64,000 nt of DNA from Impatiens glandulifera (GCF_907164915.1 NC_061868.1:46809689-46873688), one strand, 5' to 3'. Positions 1-14,902 are shown, counted from the stretch's first letter. Translations and numbers: made by a program. The notes: generated by a model from the letters alone, not told the origin.

Positions 1-24
1 AAATAATTTAGTTTATATAAATAA

Positions 25-61
<37 letters not shown>

Positions 62-1010
62 AATTTGAAATTAAAAAAAAAAAAAAAAAAAATGAGTTTG
101 AATAGTAAACTATGTTAGTTTGGGAATAAATGAACAAACTAGGTTAGTTTGGGAAAGTGAACGCCAAACAAGGTTAGTTTGGGAAACTGTTCTTTGAACT
201 TATCCAAAAAAAATAGAAAAAAAATAAAGTTAGCCTTTACCCGAAGAAAAAATTATATGTCCATTTTTTATTACCTGGAATTTATTTTTCTTATTAATTG
301 TGTTACCATTTTTTATTTATTTATGCATTAGTTATAATTTATAATTTAAATTTTATTACAAATTAATCAAATTTGATACTAGTTATACATATTAATTACT
401 CAATCCATATCTCATTAAATGATATATTATTAGTATTATTAATTTTTGTAAGTAAGTATCAAAATAAGTTGGTGTCTTGAATTAACAACATAATTTACAA
501 ATTATCTAGTCTATTCCTGTATTTTTTTTAAAAAAAGAGGTTAGAGATAATAGGATTTTATAATTGAAATATGTTTTAATAATAATTTTCTATTTTTTAT
601 TTTACAAAGTAAAAATAATAAATATATTGTTTATATAATTACTCAAAAGCCAAAATCGGTGACCCATATTTTTTTAATAGTAAATCAAATTGAAGATTAC
701 AATAATATGACATAATAAAATAAATTATTATTATTATATTTTTTTTTTATTAAAGATTCTCTTAAAAGAGAATCCAACCAAACAAAGGGTAAAAGAAGAA
801 AAAACAATAGTGAGAAAATGTCGTCCTAGTCACGTTTGGCTTACGTGTCGATCGAGAATTGGATGGTTGATAGTTTTATAATGGGGGCTCAAAAACAGAG
901 GATTACAGCCTTTTTCTACATTGGCTGGATCTGATGATGAGGTGGGAGGGGGGGGACAGACGCCAGTGAGGATTGCTTAGGTTCGGCTTTCCATCTCCTC
1001 GTTGTCGCAA
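1..1010. other. Intergenic AT-rich upstream region of the NDR kinase gene
   Basis: No gene is seen. The stretch opens with a (TA)n microsatellite at about 35-58 and an A-tract near 75-91. It then holds three copies of a 13-base motif (gttagtttgggaa) starting at 114, 143 and 173, about 30 bases apart. The rest is low-complexity A/T sequence that turns more mixed from about 780, as expected for the promoter of the kinase gene. Confidence 0.7.
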
Positions 1011-1013
1011 TTA

Positions 1014-1021
1014 ATATAAAA
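1014..1021 (+). promoter_or_regulatory. TATA box of the NDR kinase gene
   Basis: ATATAAAA lies about 120 bases before the kinase ATG. It is followed by a pyrimidine-rich stretch and a leader with no upstream ATG, so position and context fit a plant core promoter. The transcription start itself cannot be seen. Confidence 0.55.
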
Positions 1022-1140
1022 GCTGCTGTCTTTTTTTTTAGAGAGAGAAACCACAGTTCCCATTTCATTCATATACAGTTCAGAGCAAAAGCAAAGGAAA
1101 GCAAAGCAAGCAGAGAAGAAATCTCAGGGGAAAAGAAAGA

Positions 1141-6233
<5,093 letters not shown>

Positions 6234-7010
6234 TAAGCTGATGTTTTTGTTTTTGTTTTTTCTCATTTGAAAACTTCCATGGAAGCCGATGATGATGATG
6301 ATGCATAGGTTCTAGGGTTTCATAAGGAAGTAAGGGATTAGAGTTTTGTGATTGTGTAAAAGAGAAGAATAGTTTTTGTGTGTGTAGTAGGATCTTTGAA
6401 GAAGATGGCAGAACTACCCAGGTTGGCAGGATAAAGCTTGTCTTCACTTGAGGCAGTTTCTGATTTTTATCTTTTTTTTTGAAAAATTAATTTTTGTAAG
6501 TTGGTGAACAACAACCATCATAACAACTCTGTAGTTTCTCTATTTAACCTCCCAAATTTCGATAAACAAATATTATTATTATTACAATTTGTCTTTTTTA
6601 TAATTGTGTGAACAACACTGTTATTGAATTACTTGTGGGAAGGTTTTGCTATTTCATGCATCATATGGCTAGTTGTTGTATGCTGACTAATTTTAAAAAA
6701 TAAACATATATATCACTACCTATTAAATTACTTAATTAAGCAATTAAAATACCATAAATTTATTTTTATTAAATTTAAATATAAAATATATTTTTGTTAA
6801 TTCATCCTCAGAGTCAAATATCTTATTTTCTGAGTTCTAAAAAACTCAAGATCAAACATGTTTTTAAGTTTAAAATTGAAATTTTAAAATATTAGTTATT
6901 TAATCAACTTTTTAAATAAAACAATTTACTTTCATCATCTTCATCAGGAGTTCTAGAAGTATAAAGAAGGTCCCAGATTTTCTGTTCTACTTCTTCTTCT
7001 TCTTGACTTG
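6234..7010. other. 3' UTR of the kinase and start of the small heat-shock promoter
   Basis: The first part, to about 6650, is the likely kinase 3' UTR and terminator region. From about 6790 the sequence matches the upstream DNA of the second small heat-shock gene (from about 15165), which marks the 5' side of a duplicated unit. No other coding sequence is seen. Confidence 0.6.
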
Positions 7011-7022
7011 TCTAGAATCTTC
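7011..7022 (+). promoter_or_regulatory. Heat-shock element of small heat-shock gene 1
   Basis: TCTAGAATCTTC contains alternating GAA and TTC units (the nGAAnnTTCn pattern bound by heat-shock factors), with a weak third unit. It lies 12 bases before the TATA box. The same core is found at the same place in both sister genes. A second pair, TTCTAGAA, starts at about 6951. Confidence 0.75.
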
Positions 7023-7033
7023 ATTGGCTACAT

Positions 7034-7040
7034 TATAAAT
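7034..7040 (+). promoter_or_regulatory. TATA box of small heat-shock gene 1
   Basis: TATAAAT lies 12 bases after the heat-shock element and 131 bases before the ATG. It is conserved with the second copy. Confidence 0.7.
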
Positions 7041-7170
7041 CATATCGATCGCCTTCCATTCCAATGAAATGAAGACCAACAATTAAACAAACAAACAAAC
7101 AGAAACCCAACATCATATCAGATAGGATCAAGTGATCAACGAATTAATTAAGATAAGAAGAAGAGAAGAA

Positions 7171-7647
7171 ATGGACATGAGGATTATGAACTTCGATTCC
7201 CCTGCTTTTTTCCAAGCTCTCCAAAACCTCGTCGATGGCGGAGCAGGTGAGAAGGGCTCAGCCCCAACGCAGGATTACGTTCGAGACGCCAAGGCGATGG
7301 CATCTACGCCGGCGGATGTGAAAGAGTATCCGAACTCGTACGTGTTCATAATCGACATGCCTGGTCTGAAATCGGGCGACATTAAGGTGGAGGTAATGGA
7401 GGAGAATGTTCTGATCATCAGCGGCGAAAGGAAGAGAGGGGAGGAGGAGGAAAAGGATGGCGGCGCAAAGTACGTAAGAATGGAGAGAAGGGTTGGGAAA
7501 TTCATGAGGAAATTTGCCTTGCCGGAAAATGCAGATACGGAAGCAATCGCGGCTGTCTGTCAGGATGGGGTTTTAACTGTTACGGTTAAGAAACTGCCGC
7601 CGCCGGAGCCCAAGAAACCTAAAATCATTCAGGTGAAGATTGCTTGA
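7171..7647 (+). CDS. HSP17-CII: Cytosolic class II small heat-shock protein (HSP20), 158 aa, copy 1
   Basis: An intronless 158-residue protein of about 17.5 kDa. The class II signature is clear: a short N-arm starting [11 protein letters not shown], the segment [19 protein letters not shown], then an alpha-crystallin domain ([35 protein letters not shown]). The C-terminal tail contains IQV, the I/V-x-I/V anchor used in oligomer assembly. The ATG at 7171 is chosen over an in-frame codon at 7132 because it matches the sister genes. Such proteins are ATP-independent chaperones that hold unfolding proteins during heat stress. The upstream heat-shock elements imply heat induction. The 3' UTR is split by a transposon 28 bases after the stop codon, so the original polyadenylation region now lies about 2.6 kb away. 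Confidence 0.96.
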   Translation: MDMRIMNFDSPAFFQALQNLVDGGAGEKGSAPTQDYVRDAKAMASTPADVKEYPNSYVFIIDMPGLKSGDIKVEVMEENVLIISGERKRGEEEEKDGGAKYVRMERRVGKFMRKFALPENADTEAIAAVCQDGVLTVTVKKLPPPEPKKPKIIQVKIA

Positions 7648-7667
7648 GCCCCCAATGTTTCCCGGCG

Positions 7668-7675
7668 TTCATATG
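7668..7675. repeat. Left 8-bp target-site duplication
   Basis: TTCATATG immediately precedes the element end GGGAAATTGG and is repeated directly after its other end. The sister gene's 3' UTR has this octamer once, uninterrupted, at about 16040-16047, giving an empty-site comparison. Confidence 0.85.
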
Positions 7676-7958
7676 GGGAAATTGGACAAAATGACCCTGA
7701 AGAAAGGGCTATTTGCCTCCGTGGTCACCAGATAATTGAAATTGATCTGATGACCACTTTATTTTTTTTGGACAAAAATATCATTTTCGCGTAACGCGAA
7801 GGGACTTCGCGTTTCGCGAAGGGAGTTTTTTTTTATATAAATACTTAAAAAATTTTATTTCGGCATTTTCTTTCTCTCTCTTCCCTCTCTTTCCTCTCTT
7901 CTCTTGACGGCGTCGGCACGGCGTCGGCACGGCGAAACCCTAAACCAAAACCTAAACG
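7676..7958 (+). repeat. Left terminal inverted repeat of the Pack-MULE-like element
   Basis: It matches the complement of 9946-10234 with scattered substitutions and a small indel. It contains palindromes TTCGCGTAACGCGAA (7786-7800) and TTCGCGTTTCGCGAA (7806-7820), then TATATAAAT at 7834-7842 and a C/T-rich leader. Confidence 0.88.
7834..7842 (+). promoter_or_regulatory. Inward-facing TATA box in the left arm
   Basis: TATATAAAT is followed by a pyrimidine-rich leader resembling a plant 5' UTR. The mirror copy sits at 10069-10077 on the minus strand. Activity is inferred, not shown. Confidence 0.45.
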
Positions 7959-8183
7959 AACACATTATACAGATCGACGACGAAAACTCGTTCTAATATC
8001 AGGTGATTGGATCGATTTATGTTATTATTTCCATTGTGTTCATCTTTAAACCCTAAATCATGAGATTTTTTTATTGTTTATCTTATTGTTCATCTTGGTT
8101 GTTCATCTTGTCGATGATATGTTTGCAGTTAATGATGCTCTGATTCGGTTTCGTTTCAGGAAACATTAATTTAATTTTCACGA

Positions 8184-8259
8184 CTTCACGTTTCGCGAAG
8201 GCCTTCACGTTTCGCGAAGGGCTTCACGTTTCGTGAAGGACTTCACGTTTCGCGATGGC
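8184..8259 (+). repeat. Array of CACGTTTCGCGAAGG units, left arm
   Basis: About four units of 18-19 bases, each holding the CG-rich half-palindrome TTTCGCGAA, some with substitutions. The complementary array lies at about 9853-9928 in the right arm. Confidence 0.75.
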
Positions 8260-8412
8260 TTCACATTTTAGTCTTTGTATAATGTTATCTTCACTTCAGT
8301 ACCAGTTTTAGTTCTTGGACTTTTTGACAAGGTATATCTTTGCCTCTGTCTGATTCTATTTATTTTGGATAATCGTGAACCGGAAAAGTAAATTGTTTGT
8401 GTTTTATAATAG

Positions 8413-8533
8413 GATGTGAGTGCATCTCTTTCAAAGCAGTACCCTCAATTGTACAAGGAAGGAATAAGAAATACTTCTTCAAATGGAGAGTTGTAGTGGC
8501 CTTGGCTGTGTTTTAAGTTTACCAATCATTGGT
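8413..8533 (+). pseudogene. Captured ALA3-like phospholipid flippase (P4-ATPase) exon fragment
   Basis: The translation reads DVSASLSKQYPQLYKEG then IRN, a sequence typical of ALA3-type P4-ATPases just after the catalytic core. It is preceded by an intron-like AG. One frameshift near 8477 is needed to continue as FFKWRVVVALAVF, and a stop (TAA) then precedes VYQSLV. P4-ATPases flip phospholipids across membranes; this piece cannot encode a working enzyme. Confidence 0.75.
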
Positions 8534-8568
8534 GATCTATAAATTTGTAGCCATTTCCAGTTATACAA

Positions 8569-8870
8569 GTGTTGACTCAACTGTCAGGATGTTTGGCCTT
8601 CCCTTATGATCACCAGATGGTTCAGGAAATGCATGCAAATGAAATAGATATTAGTAGCAGTATAGGGTTGGTGGAGGTTGGTACTACCAGCTCAATCCAG
8701 AGGAATCGAGGAGATTTGCAATGGCATGGCTTCCTCAAGAGGGATCTAAACATACATGTTTTGCATTTGATTCACCCGGTTACGAATCCTTCTTTGCATC
8801 TCAAGCCGGTGAGCTTGCACCTCTCAAGGCATGGGATGTTGCTAGAAGAGCCAGCATGAGAGGAAGGAAA
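8569..8870 (+). pseudogene. Captured ALA3-like flippase C-terminal fragment
   Basis: In one frame it reads FPYDHQMVQEMHANE. After a frameshift around 8697-8715 it reads [17 protein letters not shown] and then [15 protein letters not shown]. These match the C-terminal tail expected of ALA3-type P4-ATPases, in the same order as the fragment at 8413. The two pieces together look like adjacent 3' exons taken from one donor gene. The break excludes normal translation. Confidence 0.72.
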
Positions 8871-8907
8871 CAACTTCTTTTGTATATTAGTTTCATTCTT
8901 TTAGGAG

Positions 8908-8983
8908 TACAGTCTTCAAGAAAAAGATGTATACTCTTACAGATATACAGTCTTCAGGAAAAAGATGTATACTCTTACAGATA
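8908..8983 (+). repeat. 38-bp tandem duplication inside the Pack-MULE-like element
   Basis: Units 8908-8945 and 8946-8983 differ by one base (tacagtcttca-a/g-gaaaaag...). It lies just past the flippase tail, perhaps in its captured 3' UTR. Confidence 0.85.
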
Positions 8984-9409
8984 TAGTATGTTCCAATAAC
9001 TTACAAAATCATTGTTGAAATTTTAGACAATTTTCTTATTGAATTGTGATTTTTGTTAAAGATGCATGTAACAAATATCAGTTTCAAATAAAGCATTGTG
9101 GTGGGTTCCTATAGATTTTGATTTATATATATTATTTAGATGGTCGATGAAATGAATAGTCGTTTAAATGCGACAAATAAACCATTATGAAAGAAAATAA
9201 AATAAACATATTAAAAAGTGTGAAGATCTTCCGAAATGGAAATGAGATCCTAATCGAATCTGTCGGATTTCAAGATTGAATTTCATATAATATCAAAATA
9301 TAGCATTATCTACATTTTTCATATAATGTCAAATGACAGCCTAAATTTGTTGAAAAATAACGCCCATCACAAACTCGCAAATCTAAGTCTCAAAATATTT
9401 ATTTTCCAA

Positions 9410-9478
9410 CTAAGGCATGGATTGCCAGAAGACGAAGGCACCCACTGTCATTCCAAAGAAGGTAGATACTTTCACCAT
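9410..9478 (-). pseudogene. Captured 5' exon of an unidentified small membrane-protein gene
   Basis: On the minus strand an ATG opens a 22-codon frame beginning MVKVSTFFGMTVGAF and then hydrophobic, ending in TAG. Upstream on the same strand lies a leader-like region (to about 9840) with an apparent intron end (cttgcag near 9665). It looks like a captured promoter-proximal gene end. The sequence resembles the N-terminus of small one-membrane-segment plant proteins; I cannot name the donor. Confidence 0.4.
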
Positions 9479-9852
9479 CTTCTTCCTCTTGCAAGCCCTA
9501 ATTGACTTTGTTTCTTCTGCTTTTGCCAAAGAGAGACCAACAAAACACATTACAAAGGAGATTAGGTTATGATCTAGATCGAATACAAATAGAATTCTTC
9601 AATAATCAACTAGATCCTAGTACAGAAATACTAGCCCTAACTAGCAATGCACGGGATTGAAGCTGCAAGTAAGAAGACATTATGATAAGACAAATTAATC
9701 CGAAAATAACCTAGGCGAGATCAAAGATGAATCATTAGAAGAAGAAGATTCAATAAGCATTCACATGATTCTTAATTCGGATCGAGGGAGGGAGAGAGAG
9801 ACCGACCTGAAGAAGTTCTTGACTTACAAATTAGGGCTCATCGACCGTCTGG

Positions 9853-9928
9853 GCCTTCGCGAAACGTGAAGTCCTTCGCGAAACGTGAAGCCTTCGCGAA
9901 ACGTGAAGGCCTTCGCGAAACGTAAAGT
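9853..9928 (-). repeat. Array of CACGTTTCGCGAAGG units, right arm
   Basis: Mirror image of the array at 8184-8259, about four units of 18-19 bases. Confidence 0.75.
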
Positions 9929-9945
9929 CATGAAAATTAAATTAA

Positions 9946-10234
9946 CGTTTAGGTTTTGGTTTAGGGTTTTGCCGTGCCGACGCCGTGCCACCGCCGTCAA
10001 GAGAAGAGAGGAAAGAGAGGGAAGAGAGAAGTGAGAGAAAGAAAATGTCGAAATAAAAATTTTTAAGTATTTATATAAAAAAAACTACCTTCGCGAAACG
10101 CGAAGTCCCTTCGCGTTACGCGAAAAGGGTATTTTTGTCCAAAAAAAATAAAGTAGTCATCAGATCAATTTCAATTATCTGGTGACCACGGAGGCAAATA
10201 ACCCTTTCTTCAGGGTCATTTCGTCCAATTTCCC
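9946..10234 (-). repeat. Right terminal inverted repeat of the Pack-MULE-like element
   Basis: Complement of the left arm. It includes the two CG-rich palindromes and an inward TATA box on the minus strand at 10069-10077. Confidence 0.88.
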
Positions 10235-10242
10235 TTCATATG
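10235..10242. repeat. Right 8-bp target-site duplication
   Basis: TTCATATG directly follows the element. Homology to the 3' UTR of small heat-shock copy 2 (ending in aatgtattgtgttttact) then resumes. Confidence 0.85.
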
Positions 10243-10573
10243 AGGAGAGCTGTTTTATTATCCTTTAATTTAATGTATTGTGTTTTACTTACTTATCTTA
10301 TGCTTGTAATCGAAACTAAAAATTATTACTTTATTTTAATATTTTATAAAATTTATATATTAAATACAAAAGTATATTTTAGTCATCTTATCGCCACCAA
10401 ACAAACCTATTATATGAGTCTGTTTTAGATTTTATGTATGAGTCTGTTTTAGATTTTATGTTTGAAATGTTATAAAAAACTTCTATATATGAGTCTATTT
10501 TAGATTTTATGTAGTAGCGTTACTAGCGTAGTTATTTTCAAATAATGTGTTACGACTTGTTTCGTAAAGTGTT

Positions 10574-10659
10574 TATGGGTTCTTGATTTCAAAAATCAAG
10601 TTCTTGATCTTTAGGGTATGGGTTCTTGATTTCAAGAATCAAGTTCTTGATCTTTAGGA
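10574..10659 (+). repeat. 43-bp tandem duplication with internal palindrome
   Basis: Two units starting tatgggttcttgatttc, about 43 bases apart. Each contains the self-complementary segment around ttcttgatttcaagaatcaag (perfect only in unit 2). Confidence 0.75.
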
Positions 10660-12539
10660 CCAGGTGAAAATTCAAGTTCAAGAATCAAAGTGCAGCGAAA
10701 GGTTTTTAATAGAGAATTTAGGATGAAGGGATAGAAAAATCAACCTTATATAGTTGATGTCTTGCCCCAAAATATTCGGTTACAACTACTTAAAAAATAA
10801 CAGAATTCGGTTTGTAAAATAAAAAAGAAAAGCAAAACAAAATATTAAAACAACAAATAGAAATCTGACTCATGTGCACAATAGGACCGAGAAAGGGTGC
10901 CGAAAAAGGTTGCTGGAATTATTTTAGGACCGAGGCCTTAATTTGGAGACCCTAACATAATGTTATTTTTTTTTTTTGAATTATTTGAATAAAAAGATAT
11001 ATTGGTACAAATATAATTAAAATATCTTAATTTATAATTTAAATAATGACATTGAAGATATATGATTAAATGTTGTAATTTAAATAATTATATAGAGAAT
11101 CAAATGAATTTGTATTATATTCTTAATAAATTTAATGAAATTTACACTAATTTAATAAAAATAGATGGATGAACTAACAAACAAATTAATATTTAAAACA
11201 GAATAGAAGAGGGATAACAACTGTACTATAAAATCTGAAAGAATTCGAGAAATTCAGAATGGAACAAAGGAAGTTTTGTTACTCTTGGCGATTTTATATT
11301 ATTAAATTGTCTCAACATTTAAAACAACTTTCAAGTGATTTGAAAATATTCCTTTGAAACATAAAGAGTATAGTTAGACATTCGAGATTTATAGTTAAGT
11401 TGGATTGAGGGAGATAAAGTTTGTAATATCACTCGGTTGGTAACAAATTGTCATTTCACATTGACAATCTTTGTGCATAAGTGTAAAAGTATCAATCACA
11501 GTCGTATATTTTTTTTTTATAATTCTTTGCAAGTAAGGTTTAAAGATATGATACAACAATGTCTCTTATAAGGTGTTATATCTTTTAAGATAAGTTTATT
11601 GAGTGTGAAAATATAATACAAACATTTTAAAAGTCAAATTTATGTTTTCGAGTTAAACATTTAATCCACAGTCATCAAAAAGTTGTAACTCCTGGAAAAA
11701 TCACTTTTGCATCTAGTCCCGTAGAAAGCTCAAGATTTGAGAATTCAACATCGGGTTGCGTCTCAAGATTTTTCTTTTAAAATAAAACATTATTTTTAAA
11801 AGATGTCGCTGATTCCTGACAAAATTTTGAAACTAATTAAAAATAATTAATTTTGGGGTTCAATTTTAAATAATCCGGTGATTTACGGTAACCAAATCAC
11901 AGTTTATTTTTTTTAGAAAATTCTTCAGTTTAAATTGATTAAACAAAATTAATTTAAAATATTATTTAATTTTAAACAAAGTCGTCAATTGATTTTTGAA
12001 AATCAATAAAAGTTGACATACGTATACAAACACATCGGCCATAGTTTTCTTTCAGTTCTTAGTTTGATGATACTCGGGAAAGGACTTCTGCGCTTCATCC
12101 TTCATACCCGTTTTAAAAAATTGTCTCTACTTATAAAGTTGACTTTTGCAAATTGATTGTATAATGTTTGAGTTTTAACTATTTATTTTTCAAGTGATAG
12201 TCATGCTTCTAGGTTTATCGTTATTTAAAGTATTGAAACATCAATATTTAAATGCTGATACCTGTTGTGGATGATAAATATGAAAGAAATACATGAAGAA
12301 TATCAATCATTTTTAAATATATTAGGGTTTAGAAATAAACATCAAACAAGCCTTTGTTGAAATATTTTTGTGGAAATATTCCAAAATATATAAAATGTAT
12401 TTTCTAATTATTCGGGATTTTTAGAAAATGATTTGGAGTCCCAAAATTATAAAAATAATTTTGAATTTTGAAAAGTGAAAACGAAACAGGCTTTAGGACC
12501 AGAGTCCTAAGCTTCGGGTTCGTTTTTATCGATCGAGGT

Positions 12540-12960
12540 CAAAAGACTCTCGGTCCGAGTTCGGGGAGCTCTCGTTCAAGGCTCGGGATCTTCGGTCTAA
12601 GTTCCAAAGTCCCTCGGTCTGGAAGCTAATGGACTCTCGGTCCTTGGCTGATCTTACCGGTCTAGTGTATAAATTTATCGGTCTTGGGTTAGCCTGGGGC
12701 TAAGTTCTTCGGTCGAGGTGTATAAACCTCTCGGTCTTGGGCTAGCTTTGGGCTAAGTCACTCAGTCCTGGGTTTAGGATTTCTCAGTCTTAGGGTTTGG
12801 GAGTTTTGGTCCCAAGGTCGGACCTCTCGGTCCTAGCTCAAGAACATCGGTCGGACCTCTTAGTCCTAGTTCAAGAATATCAATCGGATCTCTCGGTCAT
12901 AGGTCGATTTTCTCGGTCCTAGATTTCGATCATAGGCTAACAAGTCTCAGTCCTTAAGAA
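12540..12960 (+). repeat. Degenerate short tandem repeat built on CTCGGTCCTAG
   Basis: Variants of CTCGGTC(CT/TT)(A/G)GG recur roughly every 20-45 bases, more than a dozen times, with diverged spacers. The G+C is well above the flanks. Probably the non-coding part of a decayed retroelement or satellite; no function can be assigned. Confidence 0.65.
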
Positions 12961-14516
12961 CACAAAAGTGCATGTTTTTTAATTCGTTTTTTTAACTTGG
13001 ATTCTTTGATCCAAGGGTTTAGATAACTTCACAAATCTCTCAGGAAAATGTTGATCATTATCTCAAGGTATGGAACGAAATTGATGATGATCAATTTGTT
13101 CAAAACAGTTTGTGATAAAAAATTGGGTTTATGATTTTAAAGTTGTTTTGAAGTGTAAAGAGCTGTCCAATAGCTTCTTTATATTACATATACTTGATTG
13201 GTACCAAAACAAGAACACTTACGGTTCGTTTTGACCAAATCAATAACTCAAAATTTTCATTTTATTTTGAAAATTTTGATTTTGATCAAACATGACCGGG
13301 ATGGATCAAACATGATCCAAACAGTTGCCCAACATCATTACAATCATGTTGAGAAGTTTTCTAGGTTGTGATTCAACAACCCAAGAACATCAAACCCATT
13401 TTTTTTGATTTTGAAAATTCAAATTTGGGTTTTTGTTATTTGGATCGATTGATCGGTTATATCTTATCCAGATAGTTTTAAATGATCCTAAGATCGGTTT
13501 CCAATCATAAAACACCATAAACAACAAGTTTACAAATTTATGCAATTTGAAATATAAAAATTTAAAATTTAAATTTTAAATATGAATTAAAGGGTGATTG
13601 AAACCTTACCAAAGATTGAAAAACACTCCTTGATCCTTATGGAAGTTTTTGAGTTGCACAAATCCAAGCTTAAGACCTCCAACATTTTTTTTAAATCTAG
13701 AAATTTTGAGCTTAAATGACGGATTTCTATAAAAACGTGATTTGAGAGGGGAGATTGAATTATCTTCCTTGGGATAGACTTAGAGGATCTATTTATAGTT
13801 ATCCTAAGTCGGTGGAGGCTTCTAGTGGCTTGAATCGGTCAAAAGTCATTAATGACTTTTGACTGTTCTTGGTTGAAGTCGTCGGAATAGGGATGATTCA
13901 TCCCTATTTTGATAGGTAGAAATGATCATAATCGTAAGGTGATCATTCTGACTTTAAATGAGCCGAAATGGTCAACTAACGATTGAGTTCCAAGTTGGAG
14001 AAATCATTCACGGTACTTCATTCTTTTCCAGACGGCGTTGCGATGAACAAAAAAAGGTGGCGCTCAAAAAGACGTTGTTTTGAGCGCGTTAGAGCATTCT
14101 GTTGGTATTCCGTCCATGCGTCGTTGCGTTTGGGGCACTCTGTTAGCGTCCTAGATGTCGAGGCGTTAGCTGTTCTGTTGTGGTCCGGGTGTGCGTTGCT
14201 TTGTCTACAACCAACTACACGACTCTCTCCTATGCGCTAGATGAAATTCAACGTTCATCCGTCGTTGGTCTTGGGGTGCGCTACAACTAATTCCTGTAGT
14301 TTAATTCATTAAAATTATTTATTTTTGTCCTTAATTTTTCTAAAATTATTTTTAAATATTATGGGTACAACATTTATCCCAAATAATTTTATTTTGATTT
14401 TGGCCCCGATCGACGATCTTTAATTAATTGTTTTAAATAGGTTTTTGACATATTAATTATCTTACTCTTTTTAAAAATAATTTAAAATAATTATTTTAAT
14501 ATTATAAATTAGAATA

Positions 14517-14525
14517 TTATTTTTT
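14517..14525. repeat. Left 9-bp target-site duplication of the MITE
   Basis: TTATTTTTT, repeated exactly at 15118-15126 on the other side of the element. Confidence 0.75.
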
Positions 14526-14704
14526 GAGGAATGATAAAGAGCGCGACTCTGAGACAGCGACTCTGAGACAGCGACTCGGAGCGCGATGGTCTACGTGGCC
14601 GACAGGTGGATTAATAAATAAATAAAAAAATAATAATAATTAAAACACGATTGTATAATATTCTCTCTCCTCTTATTAATTAATTTCTCTCCTCTTATTA
14701 AATA

Positions 14705-14845
14705 ATTTTTCTCTCTATCTCTACAAATTAAATTATCTCATTTATCCATATTCTCACGATTAATATTTTTTTTGATATTTATTATAATTTTTCTCTCTAT
14801 CTCTACAAATTAAATTATCTCATTTATCCATATCCTCACGATTAA
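14705..14845 (+). repeat. 82-bp-period tandem repeat inside the MITE
   Basis: The segment ttttctctctatctctac through ttatccata is present twice with an offset of about 82 bases and only a few differences. Confidence 0.7.
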
Positions 14846-14902
14846 CTCAATAATTTATAACAAACTCTCACATTAAATATTTTAATAATATGTTTAAATA
14901 AA

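Larger units (their letters stand above)
7676..10234. mobile_element. Pack-MULE-like terminal-inverted-repeat transposon carrying captured gene pieces (2559 bp)
   Basis: The ends are GGGAAATTGG and its exact complement. Long terminal inverted repeats run 7676-7958 and 9946-10234 (about 285 bp, visually over 90% identical), with 8-bp duplications TTCATATG outside them. Each arm carries CG-rich palindromes, a TATA box facing inward, a pyrimidine-rich leader and a second array of CG-rich repeats. The interior holds broken exons of an ALA3-like flippase (+) and the 5' end of another gene (-), with no transposase. Long inverted repeats, gene capture and 8-9 bp duplications are typical of Mutator-like elements, but assignment to that superfamily is inference. 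It lies in the 3' UTR of small heat-shock copy 1 and is absent from copy 2, so it inserted after that duplication. Confidence 0.88.
10243..14516. other. Repeat-rich gene-free spacer between small heat-shock copies 1 and 2
   Basis: No intact gene. It starts with the displaced 3' UTR of copy 1. It then holds short tandem repeats (10430-10660), AT-rich DNA, the degenerate CTCGGTCC repeat at 12540-12960, and a patch of higher G+C at about 14000-14280 without a recognisable protein. Two minus-strand TATA-plus-leader configurations (near 10750 and 13790) resemble retroelement LTR promoters, but no LTR pair or coding domain was found. Confidence 0.5.

Noticed and set aside
10240..10428. 62-codon frame just after the Pack-MULE-like element
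   Set aside because: Lies in the displaced 3' UTR of small heat-shock copy 1; AT-driven hydrophobic translation.
12998..13830. Retroelement LTR on the minus strand with a TATA box near 13790
   Set aside because: The promoter-like configuration is suggestive, but no second LTR, primer site or coding domain was found, so it is not called as a feature.
13983..14240. 85-codon frame in the G+C-richer patch
   Set aside because: Starts at a TTG, no recognisable domain, and neighbouring sequence is repeat DNA. Listed only as part of the spacer.
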